64,000 bases of DNA from positions 1-64,000 of the forward strand of contig PLZG01000098.1 in the NCBI GenBank assembly GCA_003152075.1, given 5' to 3'. Positions 8,332 through 16,392 of this stretch are shown in pieces. This stretch comes from a candidate division FCPU426 bacterium (lineage in GTDB: Bacteria; Oederibacteriota; Muellerivitia; Muellerivitales; Muellerivitaceae). A model generated the notes under the pieces. It made no database searches, had not been told where the DNA came from, and worked only from the letters and a program-made list of their open reading frames with translations. Numbering within the stretch: the stretch's first letter is position 1; each line of letters begins with the position of its first letter. The translations under genes and the position numbers were made by a program.

Positions 8332-9132
8332 ATGCGGAAAATAGTATGGCTGCTTGGCATTGCCGGTTTAACCCTCTTAGCCGCGCCACTTTGGGCCGAT
8401 AGAGTGACCGCCGATGAACCCATCGAAAACCCAACCCCTAAGCCGACCCTTGCCCCGCCTATTGTTCCGACCCCTGCCCCGGCGACCGTCTCCCCGGGCG
8501 GTTTAAGTCAAAAGGATTTCTCGATTGAGGTATCCCCCTTTATTTCTTTCCCCGCAAGTGGCAACACGGCCAATCAATTCAATATGGGCGGGGGATTCGA
8601 GGCATTCCTCAACTTCGCCGCCGATAAAAATTTATTAATCGGCCTGGATGGCGGTCTAGAGGACTTTCCGATCAATAACGCCTTTGTGGCTAAAACCTTC
8701 CAACAAACTTATGGGATAGCCATTCCACCGGGCGTGACGATTACCGGCGATTTGAGCTGCATCCCCATCCTAGCCATGGCCAAATATTCGATCGGTAATA
8801 ACAAGGTCAGGCCCTACCTGCTATGGGGCATGGGTTTCGGGTTCAATAAGGCCAACTCCTCGGTCAGTTACAAAAATCAAACGGTCATGATCGCCGCCAG
8901 CGAAACATCTTTTTTCATGACGCCCGGATTGGGGCTGACCATCCCCCTTGACGTGTGGGCCGAATTATTCTTTCAGATACGGATCGACCTGGACTTTACA
9001 TCCCAAAACAACAGCGACACCGCTGTCATTACCCTGCAGGGGTCTACCGCCCCTCCCCAGACCCTGAATGGAAACCTAACCGACGACAGCCCCACTATTT
9101 TCATTCCGCTTCAAGTCGGGATCCGGTTGTAA
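8332..9132 (+). CDS. Predicted outer-membrane beta-barrel protein
   Basis: 266 residues. A signal peptide (residues 1-22, cleavage after PLWA) is followed by a Pro-rich stretch (about 32-57) and then by alternating hydrophobic strands with aromatic girdle residues, ending in the terminal strand IFIPLQVGIRL. This is the pattern of small 8-stranded outer-membrane barrels (OmpA/OprF N-domain or porin-like). GGAGG precedes the ATG. No enzyme motif is seen. A structural or stability role in the outer membrane is the most that can be inferred. Confidence 0.75.
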   Translation: MRKIVWLLGIAGLTLLAAPLWADRVTADEPIENPTPKPTLAPPIVPTPAPATVSPGGLSQKDFSIEVSPFISFPASGNTANQFNMGGGFEAFLNFAADKNLLIGLDGGLEDFPINNAFVAKTFQQTYGIAIPPGVTITGDLSCIPILAMAKYSIGNNKVRPYLLWGMGFGFNKANSSVSYKNQTVMIAASETSFFMTPGLGLTIPLDVWAELFFQIRIDLDFTSQNNSDTAVITLQGSTAPPQTLNGNLTDDSPTIFIPLQVGIRL

Positions 9133-9221
9133 TCTTCGGTTATTTTTTCGGACAAAAGGGCAGTGACTATAATCCATTATTCTGCCTGTGGGAACTGGCC
9201 CCAAAAACACCATAACCTCGA

Positions 9222-9869
9222 TTACAAAATACGGTATCCGACTTCCAAGGAAAGAACACTGTTGTTGGGCGAACCGGTAAAATTCGTGAATAGCGTGTTG
9301 AAACTAAAATCGTAGCGAACATCCAATAAAAACTTATCGATCTCGATTCCGGCGCCAACGATCCATCCCAAGTCAAAATTGTCCCGAAGGTGGACGGGGA
9401 GGTTTCCCGGGGCGGGGTTGATGAAATGAACCGATGAGCTTAGGGCGATGGCCGGCGCGGGACCGGTGAATAACCCGGCTTTCACTTGGGAACCTAGGGA
9501 AGCTTTGGCCTTGAGGAGCAACGGCACTTCTAAATAATTACTTGTATTGGTATAGGTGTTATCGATATAACCCACTATTTGCCCATATTGATTAATTTCG
9601 CCGACATGATGGTATGTGATTTGGTTGCCCTTCATGGTGAAATTGGCTTCCGGCTGGAAGAACAGGAAATTATTCAGCCCCATATCCACAAAAACTCCCC
9701 CGGTGAAGCCAAACACCACGTCATAGGAAATGAGCGGACTGGGTACATACAAATTGGATACATAACATGCCATATCCAACCCGCCTTTTATCCCAAACCC
9801 CACCGGATCAGCAAAAGCGCTATTAAGCGGACTCAGGCATACCAAAATAAAAAACATGAACTTTTTCAT
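9222..9869 (-). CDS. PorT-like outer-membrane beta-barrel protein
   Basis: 215 residues from the ATG at 9869, which carries AAAGGA upstream and begins a good signal peptide (MKKFMFFILVCLSPLNSAFA). The mature part shows GFGIKGGLDMA at the start, repeated amphipathic strands, GAGIEIDKFLLDVRYDFSF and the C-terminal strand SLEVGYRIL. This matches the outer_membrane_beta-barrel/PorT group (8-10 strands). The function is unknown. Its leader region (9922-9986) shares a 65-bp sequence with the leader of the SecY-like gene further upstream. Confidence 0.75.
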   Translation of the reverse strand: MKKFMFFILVCLSPLNSAFADPVGFGIKGGLDMACYVSNLYVPSPLISYDVVFGFTGGVFVDMGLNNFLFFQPEANFTMKGNQITYHHVGEINQYGQIVGYIDNTYTNTSNYLEVPLLLKAKASLGSQVKAGLFTGPAPAIALSSSVHFINPAPGNLPVHLRDNFDLGWIVGAGIEIDKFLLDVRYDFSFNTLFTNFTGSPNNSVLSLEVGYRIL

Positions 9870-9921
9870 TTTTAATCCTTTGAAATGAATATCAAGAACC
9901 AAACAGCCTTTGGCCAAACCT

Positions 9922-9986
9922 GACCAATTCTACTCCCCTCCCTTCCTCGCTCCTTTCAAATCCTCCAACTATTTGCCCCTTCAAAC
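9922..9986. repeat. 65-bp direct repeat, copy A
   Basis: Starts gaccaattctactcccc and ends tttgccccttcaaac. The same sequence with scattered differences is copy B at 11361-11426. Copy A overlaps the last codons and stop of the SecY-like gene and lies 52 bp upstream of the beta-barrel start. Copy B lies 21 bp upstream of the SecY-like start. The copies therefore flank the SecY-like gene, and each precedes a minus-strand gene. Confidence 0.7.
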
Positions 9987-11339
9987 TACCTTGTATTTAA
10001 CCGTCGCGAGAAGGGCGCGGGACTTCTCCACCTCTTCCTCCGGGACAAGCAGCCTCATTTTATAGAGTGGATCGAACCAAAACAGGAGCCTTCTATAACC
10101 ATAGGCTTGGATGTAAAAAGAGATTCCTTCTGCTTGGAAAAGGCCCTTTAAATAGCTGGCCAAATGCACGTTGTCCATCTCCAAAAGTTCCACGCCCGGT
10201 CCATAAAACCGCCAAAATTCCCACTGGGCCCAAAAATCCCGTACGACCGCCAAAAGAAAAATGAGAGAACCTAAACTTGTGATTCCATAAAGAGATCCTA
10301 TGTTTTTATCCAGCGGCATCCAAAAAAGAAACGATCCCGCCAAAAGAACGGCAATACCCTTGAGAAATTGTTTATCCAAAATCTTTTCGCGCCTTTTCAA
10401 ATAGGTCGGTAGATTCCCCACCGAAAGCCCAAAAACATCAATATCCCCATAAATCCAGTTGTAGAAAAGCAAACCCAGAGGCACGATTAGGACGCATTCA
10501 AAAGCAATGTGGGGCCAACCTTGTTTAAGCCAATGGGGAAAAATCTCGGCGAAGGTAAAAAAAGCGTAAGTAGTGGAAAGGGTGGTAATGGCGGCGTAAT
10601 GAGGTTCCAAGCCGGAAGGAAAGGGTGATATTTCATACCACAACCTTTTTCTATCCGCTAATTTCATCGGAATCCTCGGAGCCTTTGCGATGAATTTCCA
10701 GAGAAAAACCGCTATAACCGCGAAGAGGACGTAAATCACTAAGACCATAAATCTCTCGTAACCAAGTGTGCTTAATACAACAAATTCCCCCAAATGTTTG
10801 GACACATGCCTGCATAGACCTTCAAACCATTCAGCTAAAAGGAGAACCAAGAAACCGTTGCCCACTCCAAATCGGGTGATCAGTTGGGCGATCCAAAGGG
10901 CCAGGAAAGTACCGGCTGTTAAGGTAACGACATTGAGAAAATGAAAAAGGAGCGGGGAGGAATAATAGGGTGAATAGGAACCCACGAGCACCTTAACCGA
11001 ATAACTGTTTCCCAAGGCTCGAATGAGGGTAATGACCAAGGTGATTGCGAAGGCGCAAAAATTTATCTTTTCCCTGCCGGTAGTCCCTTCAAGCCGCCAA
11101 CGCGCCATCGGTTTGATAATCAGGGAAAATATTTCAGCGATTAAAAATCCATCAATGATCGGGCCAAGCCCCATGGCGAGGATGCTGATTTGAGAAATCT
11201 GGTCGCCCTTCATCCTGAATAGGACACCGTAAATAGAAACAGCCGTGGGAAGGGGGACCCAAAAAAGACCCATAAAGATGGCCGCGAGAGCGAGGGTCCA
11301 GAAGAAGGAATTCCCGTAAGATTTAGTGTTTGGAGTCAT
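9981..11339 (-). CDS. Divergent SecY-like membrane protein with C-terminal DUF2007-like domain
   Basis: 452 residues from the ATG at 11339 (AAAGGATGATATG). At least nine hydrophobic segments. Several spans recall SecY: MGLGPIIDGFLIAEIFSLI (compare SecY TM2), then a loop EGTTGREKINFCAFAITLVITLIRALGNS (compare the EGREGRRKI-type cytosolic loop and TM3), and WIAQLITRFGVGNGFLVLLL near residue 150 (compare the ITERGIGNGISLII signature). Loop and motif residues are otherwise degenerate. From about residue 380 a soluble tail, LLEMDNVHLASYLKGLFQAEGI through LLVPEEEVEKSRALL, looks like DUF2007. The gene is isolated from ribosomal genes, so it is probably not the housekeeping translocon channel. Confidence 0.65.
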   Translation of the reverse strand: MTPNTKSYGNSFFWTLALAAIFMGLFWVPLPTAVSIYGVLFRMKGDQISQISILAMGLGPIIDGFLIAEIFSLIIKPMARWRLEGTTGREKINFCAFAITLVITLIRALGNSYSVKVLVGSYSPYYSSPLLFHFLNVVTLTAGTFLALWIAQLITRFGVGNGFLVLLLAEWFEGLCRHVSKHLGEFVVLSTLGYERFMVLVIYVLFAVIAVFLWKFIAKAPRIPMKLADRKRLWYEISPFPSGLEPHYAAITTLSTTYAFFTFAEIFPHWLKQGWPHIAFECVLIVPLGLLFYNWIYGDIDVFGLSVGNLPTYLKRREKILDKQFLKGIAVLLAGSFLFWMPLDKNIGSLYGITSLGSLIFLLAVVRDFWAQWEFWRFYGPGVELLEMDNVHLASYLKGLFQAEGISFYIQAYGYRRLLFWFDPLYKMRLLVPEEEVEKSRALLATVKYKVV

Positions 11340-11360
11340 ATCATCCTTTTTAAAATACCC

Positions 11361-11426
11361 GACCAATTCTACTCCCCCTCCCCCGCGCCCCCTTTTCAAA
11401 TCCTCAAACTATTTGGTTCTTCAAAC
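11361..11426. repeat. 65-bp direct repeat, copy B
   Basis: Second copy of the sequence at 9922-9986, starting gaccaattctactcccc and ending tttggttcttcaaac. It sits immediately upstream of the SecY-like start codon, in the place expected for a promoter or leader. Confidence 0.7.
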
Positions 11427-11498
11427 CCGCCTCAATGAAGGCCGTTTGCGGTTAACAGAATTGCCAAAAACTTAAACCTACAATTTTCCCGATATTAA

Positions 11499-13736
11499 TT
11501 AAGGCACCAATAATTCCATCCTTTGCCTTTTGGGATTAAAAGGCCTTGCCATACGGAGGTTGCTGGGAAGCGGCCCACCCTTCCAATCCTCCGGAGTCAC
11601 CACATAAAGGTAATGTTTCCCGGGAGTTAGGGAATCCAAGGCCCCTTCGATATAGTTCTTCCCTTGCGGTTGATTCGAGTCACTATCCAAACTCCAAATA
11701 CCATCCCCAAATTGAAGGGCCGCCAAGTCGGCGGGGCTATCGGCCCACAATGCCGCCACTTTTCCCGAATTATCCAACCGTAGGCCTTGGGACAAGTAGG
11801 GCATGCCGCTAATTGGGGGATGCGCGTGGGTCGCCGCCCCGATCCAAAACTCAAAGGCCGATAACAAATGCCTTAAGGCCTCGGGAGTGGCGCATTGCAC
11901 GAGGAAAGGCCGTTTCATTCCGTTGACCACCAGGCCCAATTGGTACAACTGTTTGGCTTTTGTTTTTATCTCATCGCAATGGATGGCCTTCACGTCCTCC
12001 CAGTAAAACTCAATCTTCCCGGGCCCGCCCAGGATGCCCTCGATGGGCAATCCGCCCCCGTAGGTCAGGGTGAAGCCGGTCATGGCCGGGGAAACCGACA
12101 GGACTTTTTGCTTGTCATGCCCCACGATCAGGGAATATTTTTCCGGGTCCTGCAGGTCCCCCAGCCTCTTGACGGACATATCCGCGCTCATGATATCGAC
12201 CTGGAAAGTCACCATCTTGATCCGGGCGGGAAGTGGAATGGCCTCCATTTCGGCTTCCAAATAACTTCGGTCCTCGATGTCGGAATTCCAAGGAACGGCT
12301 TTTGGCGAAGGTGAGGAAACAACTTTTGTAACAGGTTTAAAAGTAGAAAGGTGCAAAGGTTTTGAATCTTTGGGATTAGTGGAAGTTGCCTTGGCATCCC
12401 GGTGCATTGGTGGTTCCGCCAAGGTTGTTGTGGTTCCATTACCAATTGTTTCGTCTTTCTTGGCGATCGTGGCGTCGTGGCGGTTAAATGCTGTTGTCGT
12501 GCTGTCGCCTGCTGTTGGTAATTTCTCCGTTCCCCATCCCCTCCCATAAAACCAAACCGCCCCCAACAGCAAAACCAGTAAACCCGTGCGGAGGGGTTGC
12601 TTAGCGAAGGCCCCGAAAAGACTAAGCGCCAAAACAACCCCCAAGAAAATAGCCAAGCCCAAATGTTCCTGGGCCAGGCGCCAGACCCAGGCCGGGAAAT
12701 CCACCGCCACCAGGTAAGCCAGGAAGCGGAAGGGATATTCCACCCAGGGCTTGAGGACCGGGGAAAAGCGTGCGGCCAGGCCGCCCAGCACGACCCACCA
12801 GAAAACCAACTGGCAGAGGCTATAGACCCCCCAATGCAGAACCACGGGAACCGGATTGGTCAAACCCGAACTGGCGCCTCTATGTTTATGGCCGGATGCA
12901 TGGGACTGATGTAAGGGTACGACTTGATTAGCCACCCACTTGAAGACATAGTGGAGGTGCTTCAAGGACCAATGCCAGAAAATCCGCGCTACCCACTTTC
13001 CGTTTTTCACCGTGTCTTTAACAACTGCTTTTAACTCGGGGTGCTTTTTGGCCGCCTTGGGATGTTGGGAAGGCTTTGGGATGGATGGGGACCCCACCAA
13101 CAGGGTATCAATGGCCGCGCCGACACGCTGGCCCCAGCTTCGGGCTGGCAAGGCGGGGGTATCTGTCGGGGTAAAGGTCACCTCCTCTGCGGATTGGGGA
13201 GGTTCACCCCCGGAAAGTGGGGGTGTATGGTTTTCGCGGTTAGCTGTCGACTGTGGACTTCCAACCCGTTCGATGGACTCAGGGCCCTGAGGCTCTCGAA
13301 GGGCTGTCGACTGCCTTTTAACTTTAGGCCCAGGGGTCCTTTTGGTGGGGGTTGCCATGGGGTCAAACTCCCCCACCGGCTTACCGCTGACGATCCATTC
13401 CACCAAGTACTCGATTTGAATGGTTGTTAGTTCGCGGGTTAGGACCAGGTCCAGGGCTGGATGGAAGGCGCCAGGAAGATCCCCAACCTTGCCATTCAAC
13501 CCAGCCAGGGCCAAGGCGTTTCGAAAGGACATGAAATAAGGCATCGCCGACCGGACCTTTTGGATAGCGGGAAGATCAAAACAATCATTTAATTTTAAAA
13601 ACTCGTAAACTTGGCTTTTCTCGAGCTTTAAGGCCTTTTGAATTTCAGGGGTTTTTGAATTGGGTTTTGCTTGAAGGTGTTTCTTAAGGTCTTCCAGCCG
13701 ATCCAACCAAACTAAAGATTTTGATTTAAAACCCAT
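11499..13736 (-). CDS. Membrane protein with ParB/KorB-like HTH, PH-like and PDZ-like domains
   Basis: 745 residues from the ATG at 13736 (GAGG upstream). Residues about 30-85 resemble the ParB/KorB helix-turn-helix: TPEIQKALKLEKSQVYEFLKL, then a recognition-type helix and FRNALALAGL. A Ser/Pro/Thr-rich linker (about 125-230) follows, then several membrane spans between about 300 and 400. Beyond the membrane are a beta-rich PH-like region (about 505-635) and a PDZ-like C-terminus (GLRLDNSGKVAALWADSPADLAALQFGDGIWSLD, from about 642). No ParB nuclease/CTPase box is seen. A 21-bp iteron array lies directly upstream, so the HTH may bind it. I do not know a described family with this order of domains. 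Confidence 0.65.
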   Translation of the reverse strand: MGFKSKSLVWLDRLEDLKKHLQAKPNSKTPEIQKALKLEKSQVYEFLKLNDCFDLPAIQKVRSAMPYFMSFRNALALAGLNGKVGDLPGAFHPALDLVLTRELTTIQIEYLVEWIVSGKPVGEFDPMATPTKRTPGPKVKRQSTALREPQGPESIERVGSPQSTANRENHTPPLSGGEPPQSAEEVTFTPTDTPALPARSWGQRVGAAIDTLLVGSPSIPKPSQHPKAAKKHPELKAVVKDTVKNGKWVARIFWHWSLKHLHYVFKWVANQVVPLHQSHASGHKHRGASSGLTNPVPVVLHWGVYSLCQLVFWWVVLGGLAARFSPVLKPWVEYPFRFLAYLVAVDFPAWVWRLAQEHLGLAIFLGVVLALSLFGAFAKQPLRTGLLVLLLGAVWFYGRGWGTEKLPTAGDSTTTAFNRHDATIAKKDETIGNGTTTTLAEPPMHRDAKATSTNPKDSKPLHLSTFKPVTKVVSSPSPKAVPWNSDIEDRSYLEAEMEAIPLPARIKMVTFQVDIMSADMSVKRLGDLQDPEKYSLIVGHDKQKVLSVSPAMTGFTLTYGGGLPIEGILGGPGKIEFYWEDVKAIHCDEIKTKAKQLYQLGLVVNGMKRPFLVQCATPEALRHLLSAFEFWIGAATHAHPPISGMPYLSQGLRLDNSGKVAALWADSPADLAALQFGDGIWSLDSDSNQPQGKNYIEGALDSLTPGKHYLYVVTPEDWKGGPLPSNLRMARPFNPKRQRMELLVP
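13245..13315. repeat. Dispersed palindromic repeat inside the coding linker
   Basis: The stretch contains tagctgtcgactgtgg, cagggccctgaggctctcg and ggctgtcgactgcc, all recognisable pieces of common intergenic repeats. In the host gene frame it encodes STALREPQGPESIERV, and the opposite strand gives the FDGLRALxLSKG type of peptide. It therefore looks like a short palindromic element that inserted in frame into the disordered linker of the 745-residue protein. A similar ctgtcgactgtc motif lies at 27855-27885. Confidence 0.6.
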
Positions 13737-14147
13737 GTGAACCTCAAATTCCGGCAATGAGCCAAGTTTTTCCGACAATCAACCCGGTCTTTTCCGACAA
13801 TGAGCCGGGTCTTTCCGACAGTCAACCCGGCTTTTCCGACAATGACCAAGGTTTTTCCGGCAGCAAACCCGGCTTTTCCGGCAATGGGCCGGTCTTATCC
13901 GGCAGACAACCCTGCCCCGGTCAATGAGCGATGCCTTGTGGGACGGGAGTAATTTACAAGAATCGAATTTTTAGCTTCAAGGGGAAGGGGGATGGAAATT
14001 TTACGGGGGACTGGAATTTATAAAAAACTGCAACCTTATTGACCTGCATCGGCTCCCGGTCGGCAGTCCGCAGTTGAAAAGAGTCAAATAAGGCGGTTCG
14101 GTGGAACAAAACCCGGTTCCCAGCGGATTTTATGTTGTCTGACTTCC
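13737..14147. other. 411-bp intergenic region: iterons plus unassigned sequence
   Basis: The first 170 bp hold the 21-bp repeat array described separately. The remaining 240 bp (13907-14147) hold no open reading frame or strong hairpin that I can support. A promoter for the 745-residue gene must lie here or within the array, but no consensus pair stands out. The stretch also contains the end of the ispH operon transcript. Confidence 0.6.
13749..13906. repeat. Iteron-like array: eight copies of a 21-bp unit
   Basis: The core TTCCGACAAT (variants TTCCGGCAAT, TTCCGACAGT, TTCCGGCAGC, ATCCGGCAGA) starts at 13749, 13770, 13792, 13813, 13834, 13855, 13876 and 13897. Seven steps are 21 or 22 bp, two helical turns, so all copies face the same side. 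A decayed ninth copy may lie near 13916. Flanks alternate between gagcc and caaccc types; acccggct and agccgggt in neighbouring units are inverse complements, giving a 42-bp higher-order pattern. The array starts 13 bp upstream of the start codon of the ParB-HTH membrane protein. The layout resembles plasmid iterons or an operator/partition site. Confidence 0.85.
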
Positions 14148-14846
14148 CTATCGCGTTCCGCGCCAGAACCTGAAGATGCCCGCCAAGATTACGGCTTCCC
14201 CGGCGGCAAATAATACCCAGTTGTAATTCCCGGGTACAAAGTGCGAAAAAATCTTTTGGAACTCCCCATAGGCCGGGAGGGAAAATAAATCCTTGAAATG
14301 ATTCCCTGACGCGATTAACCGGCCATAGTCGATGAGGAAAGTATAGAGCATCATGAACCCGCCCGTGAACCATAAGGCCCAATCTCCGGGCCGGGGGTTC
14401 TTTTCCGAACAGAGCAGGCAGTAAGCCAATAGGATCATCGTCAAGGACCCGATCACCGGCGCGAGGACCGGACCGACCCAGGGCCAGGGAATGAGGAATA
14501 ACAGATCATAGGTCAGCAATGATTCCGGCCAGTTCAGGGCGGCCTTCAGCCAGATATAGTAAAAGAGGTCCCATACCGCGAAAGCGAACAGGAAATAAGC
14601 AAACCTGTTTTTAAGGCTGGAAGCGGCCAGATAAGCGACGCCCAGAAGCATCACCAGGGTTGAAATTTCCCGGAGCACCTCGATGGGAAGGACGTCCGGC
14701 CCCATGAACTTCTCAAAGGGAAAACCGAAGCCGTTCGGGCAATAGAGCATCCGCAGGTAAATCACCACCGCGCTTTCGAGGTAGCCCATGGCCACCGCGA
14801 AGAGGGCCACCACCACGATTTTTTTATGTTCCTGTTTCCACATCAA
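14148..14846 (-). CDS. Conserved multi-spanning membrane protein of unknown function
   Basis: 232 residues with about seven hydrophobic segments. Characteristic stretches are MGYLESAVVIYLRMLYCPNGFGFPFEKF at the start, FAVWDLFYYIWLKAALNWPESLLTYDLLFLIPWPWVGPVLAPV in the centre and FIDYG-like LIDYGRL later. I recognise it as one of a widespread unnamed membrane family, not a characterised protein. It is the last gene of the ispH operon, and its ATG overlaps the stop of the 511-residue gene by four bases, so the two are translationally coupled and probably partners. Confidence 0.7.
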   Translation of the reverse strand: MMWKQEHKKIVVVALFAVAMGYLESAVVIYLRMLYCPNGFGFPFEKFMGPDVLPIEVLREISTLVMLLGVAYLAASSLKNRFAYFLFAFAVWDLFYYIWLKAALNWPESLLTYDLLFLIPWPWVGPVLAPVIGSLTMILLAYCLLCSEKNPRPGDWALWFTGGFMMLYTFLIDYGRLIASGNHFKDLFSLPAYGEFQKIFSHFVPGNYNWVLFAAGEAVILAGIFRFWRGTR

Positions 14847-16378
14847 ACACTCCTTTTAAAGGATCGGAAGGTTCCCGGTCCCGTGACCTTGAGCGGAAAG
14901 AATTGCGCGACAACATAAAAAACCATGGCCCAAACAAAATGGGACAAAGCCATCCCCAGGAGGAAAAGTAGGACCAATGTTCCCCAAAGGAGAAAATGAC
15001 CCATCGGATAAGGAGGGGTTATTTTACTCCCGCTCCCCTTTGGACGCCGAATGGCCGAGCGCAGAAGAAAAAAGGCCCGGCCCAAAAAAATAAAAAGAAC
15101 CCCATAGACCACCAAAGGAATGCTCCCGCCCAACTTGACCTGGATCCCCGGCAGGGGCTGGCGCGTCAGGTTGTAAAGAATACTGGCTTCTCCCACATAA
15201 GGCGCGTCCGTGGCGTTGGATAAAATTCGCGGTATTAAAAGCGTCCCATCGGGAAGCGGCCAGCTGAAGGCCAGCATTTCCGAGGCGACCGGATAGGCTC
15301 GGTCCATCCGGCCATTCACCCTGGCGGCTCCCACGCCAAAGGCGCAGGCGGAAATACCGTGCCCCGCCACGACCGGCCCCGAGTCCACATCCCAGTACCA
15401 CTCATGCCCGCGAAGGTCGTTGGGGAATTCCCGGAACCCCGCCGCTCCCCAGCGGGTCTGCCAAAAATATTGGTCATAAGCTTCATATAGTTTTGACCCA
15501 AATTCCGGCCAAGCCTGGGCGGCGAATAGGCACAAATAGGAATTACTGCAACCCCGTGAGGGGCCCCAGGTTTCTCCCTGTTTGGAATCCGCCATGTAGG
15601 GCGGAAGTCCCCTCCTGTCCGCCAGGTTGCCTTGAAAACCCCTCATGGCCCTTTTCACGAAACCCGAATGGTCCGTGCCCAGTAAAAGATCCGCTTCCCG
15701 GATGTTCGCCACCGCGGCCACCACATCCGCCGGAAAGCATTGCTGGGGATAATCATCCAGCAAGCCGAATTTCGACCGGTCCACTTCGGTGGATAGGGTT
15801 TCCACCTGGTCCCGAAGGACCGGCAGGTAACGGGCGTCGCCGGTCAATTTTTGGTAGGTCGTGGCCGCCGAGATCATCAGCATCCGGTAAAAAATATCCT
15901 CCTGGTGGAGGTAGTTTTCCCCACCTCCCCAATATTTCCTCACCCACCCGGCCGTGTTGGGGTCCAGGATTAGGGCAGTAGAGGCCTCAATGGCCCCCCG
16001 GGCGTAATCATTCGGGGCCTGCGCCATGAAGTGGTCCCCCCCGTCCCAGGACTTTTGAAGGGATTCCACGGCCCAAAGGTAATAGGCGGATCCGAAGGGC
16101 GGCCACTCGGTTCCGGAGATATTGGCGCCCGTCAATGCGCCCGCGCTCCCGGAAGCCATCCGCTCCCTGGCCCATTTTTCGTACCTGGGCGTGAGTTTCT
16201 GGAAGAGATAAACCGCCGATCGGGGGATGCCGCCCTTGCGGATGGCGGGGTCCGATATCCCCCAGAGGATGGTGAGGGCCGGCAGGATGAGGAAATAAAG
16301 GGCCGCCATGATCATCAGCACCCGGTTCACCAGGGTAATAGTCCTGGCTTTGTTTTGAAAAACAGGTTTGGTTTTCAT
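14843..16378 (-). CDS. Membrane-anchored protein with predicted alpha/alpha-toroid domain
   Basis: 511 residues. One membrane span near residues 19-41, a large soluble domain (about 60-420), and two or more membrane spans near the C-terminus (about 425-500). The soluble part is rich in W, Y, G and D motifs (WPPFGSAYYLWAVESLQKSW, YLHQEDIFYRMLMISAATTYQKLTGD, HEWYWDVDSGPVVAGHGISACAFGVGAARV) and in paired helices, which is what alpha/alpha toroids of the glycan-processing or linalool dehydratase-like type look like. No catalytic residue can be named safely. Its operon contains ispH, so a lipid-linked or isoprenoid substrate is an attractive guess only. Confidence 0.55.
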   Translation of the reverse strand: MKTKPVFQNKARTITLVNRVLMIMAALYFLILPALTILWGISDPAIRKGGIPRSAVYLFQKLTPRYEKWARERMASGSAGALTGANISGTEWPPFGSAYYLWAVESLQKSWDGGDHFMAQAPNDYARGAIEASTALILDPNTAGWVRKYWGGGENYLHQEDIFYRMLMISAATTYQKLTGDARYLPVLRDQVETLSTEVDRSKFGLLDDYPQQCFPADVVAAVANIREADLLLGTDHSGFVKRAMRGFQGNLADRRGLPPYMADSKQGETWGPSRGCSNSYLCLFAAQAWPEFGSKLYEAYDQYFWQTRWGAAGFREFPNDLRGHEWYWDVDSGPVVAGHGISACAFGVGAARVNGRMDRAYPVASEMLAFSWPLPDGTLLIPRILSNATDAPYVGEASILYNLTRQPLPGIQVKLGGSIPLVVYGVLFIFLGRAFFLLRSAIRRPKGSGSKITPPYPMGHFLLWGTLVLLFLLGMALSHFVWAMVFYVVAQFFPLKVTGPGTFRSFKRSV

Positions 16379-16392
16379 TTGATCCTCCTATT

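Noticed and set aside
9981-11339. Housekeeping secY
   Set aside because: Most SecY positions are not conserved, a DUF2007-like tail is attached, and no ribosomal genes are near.
13749-13906. CRISPR array
   Set aside because: Units are 21 bp head to tail with no unique spacers and no cas genes nearby. This is an iteron-type array.
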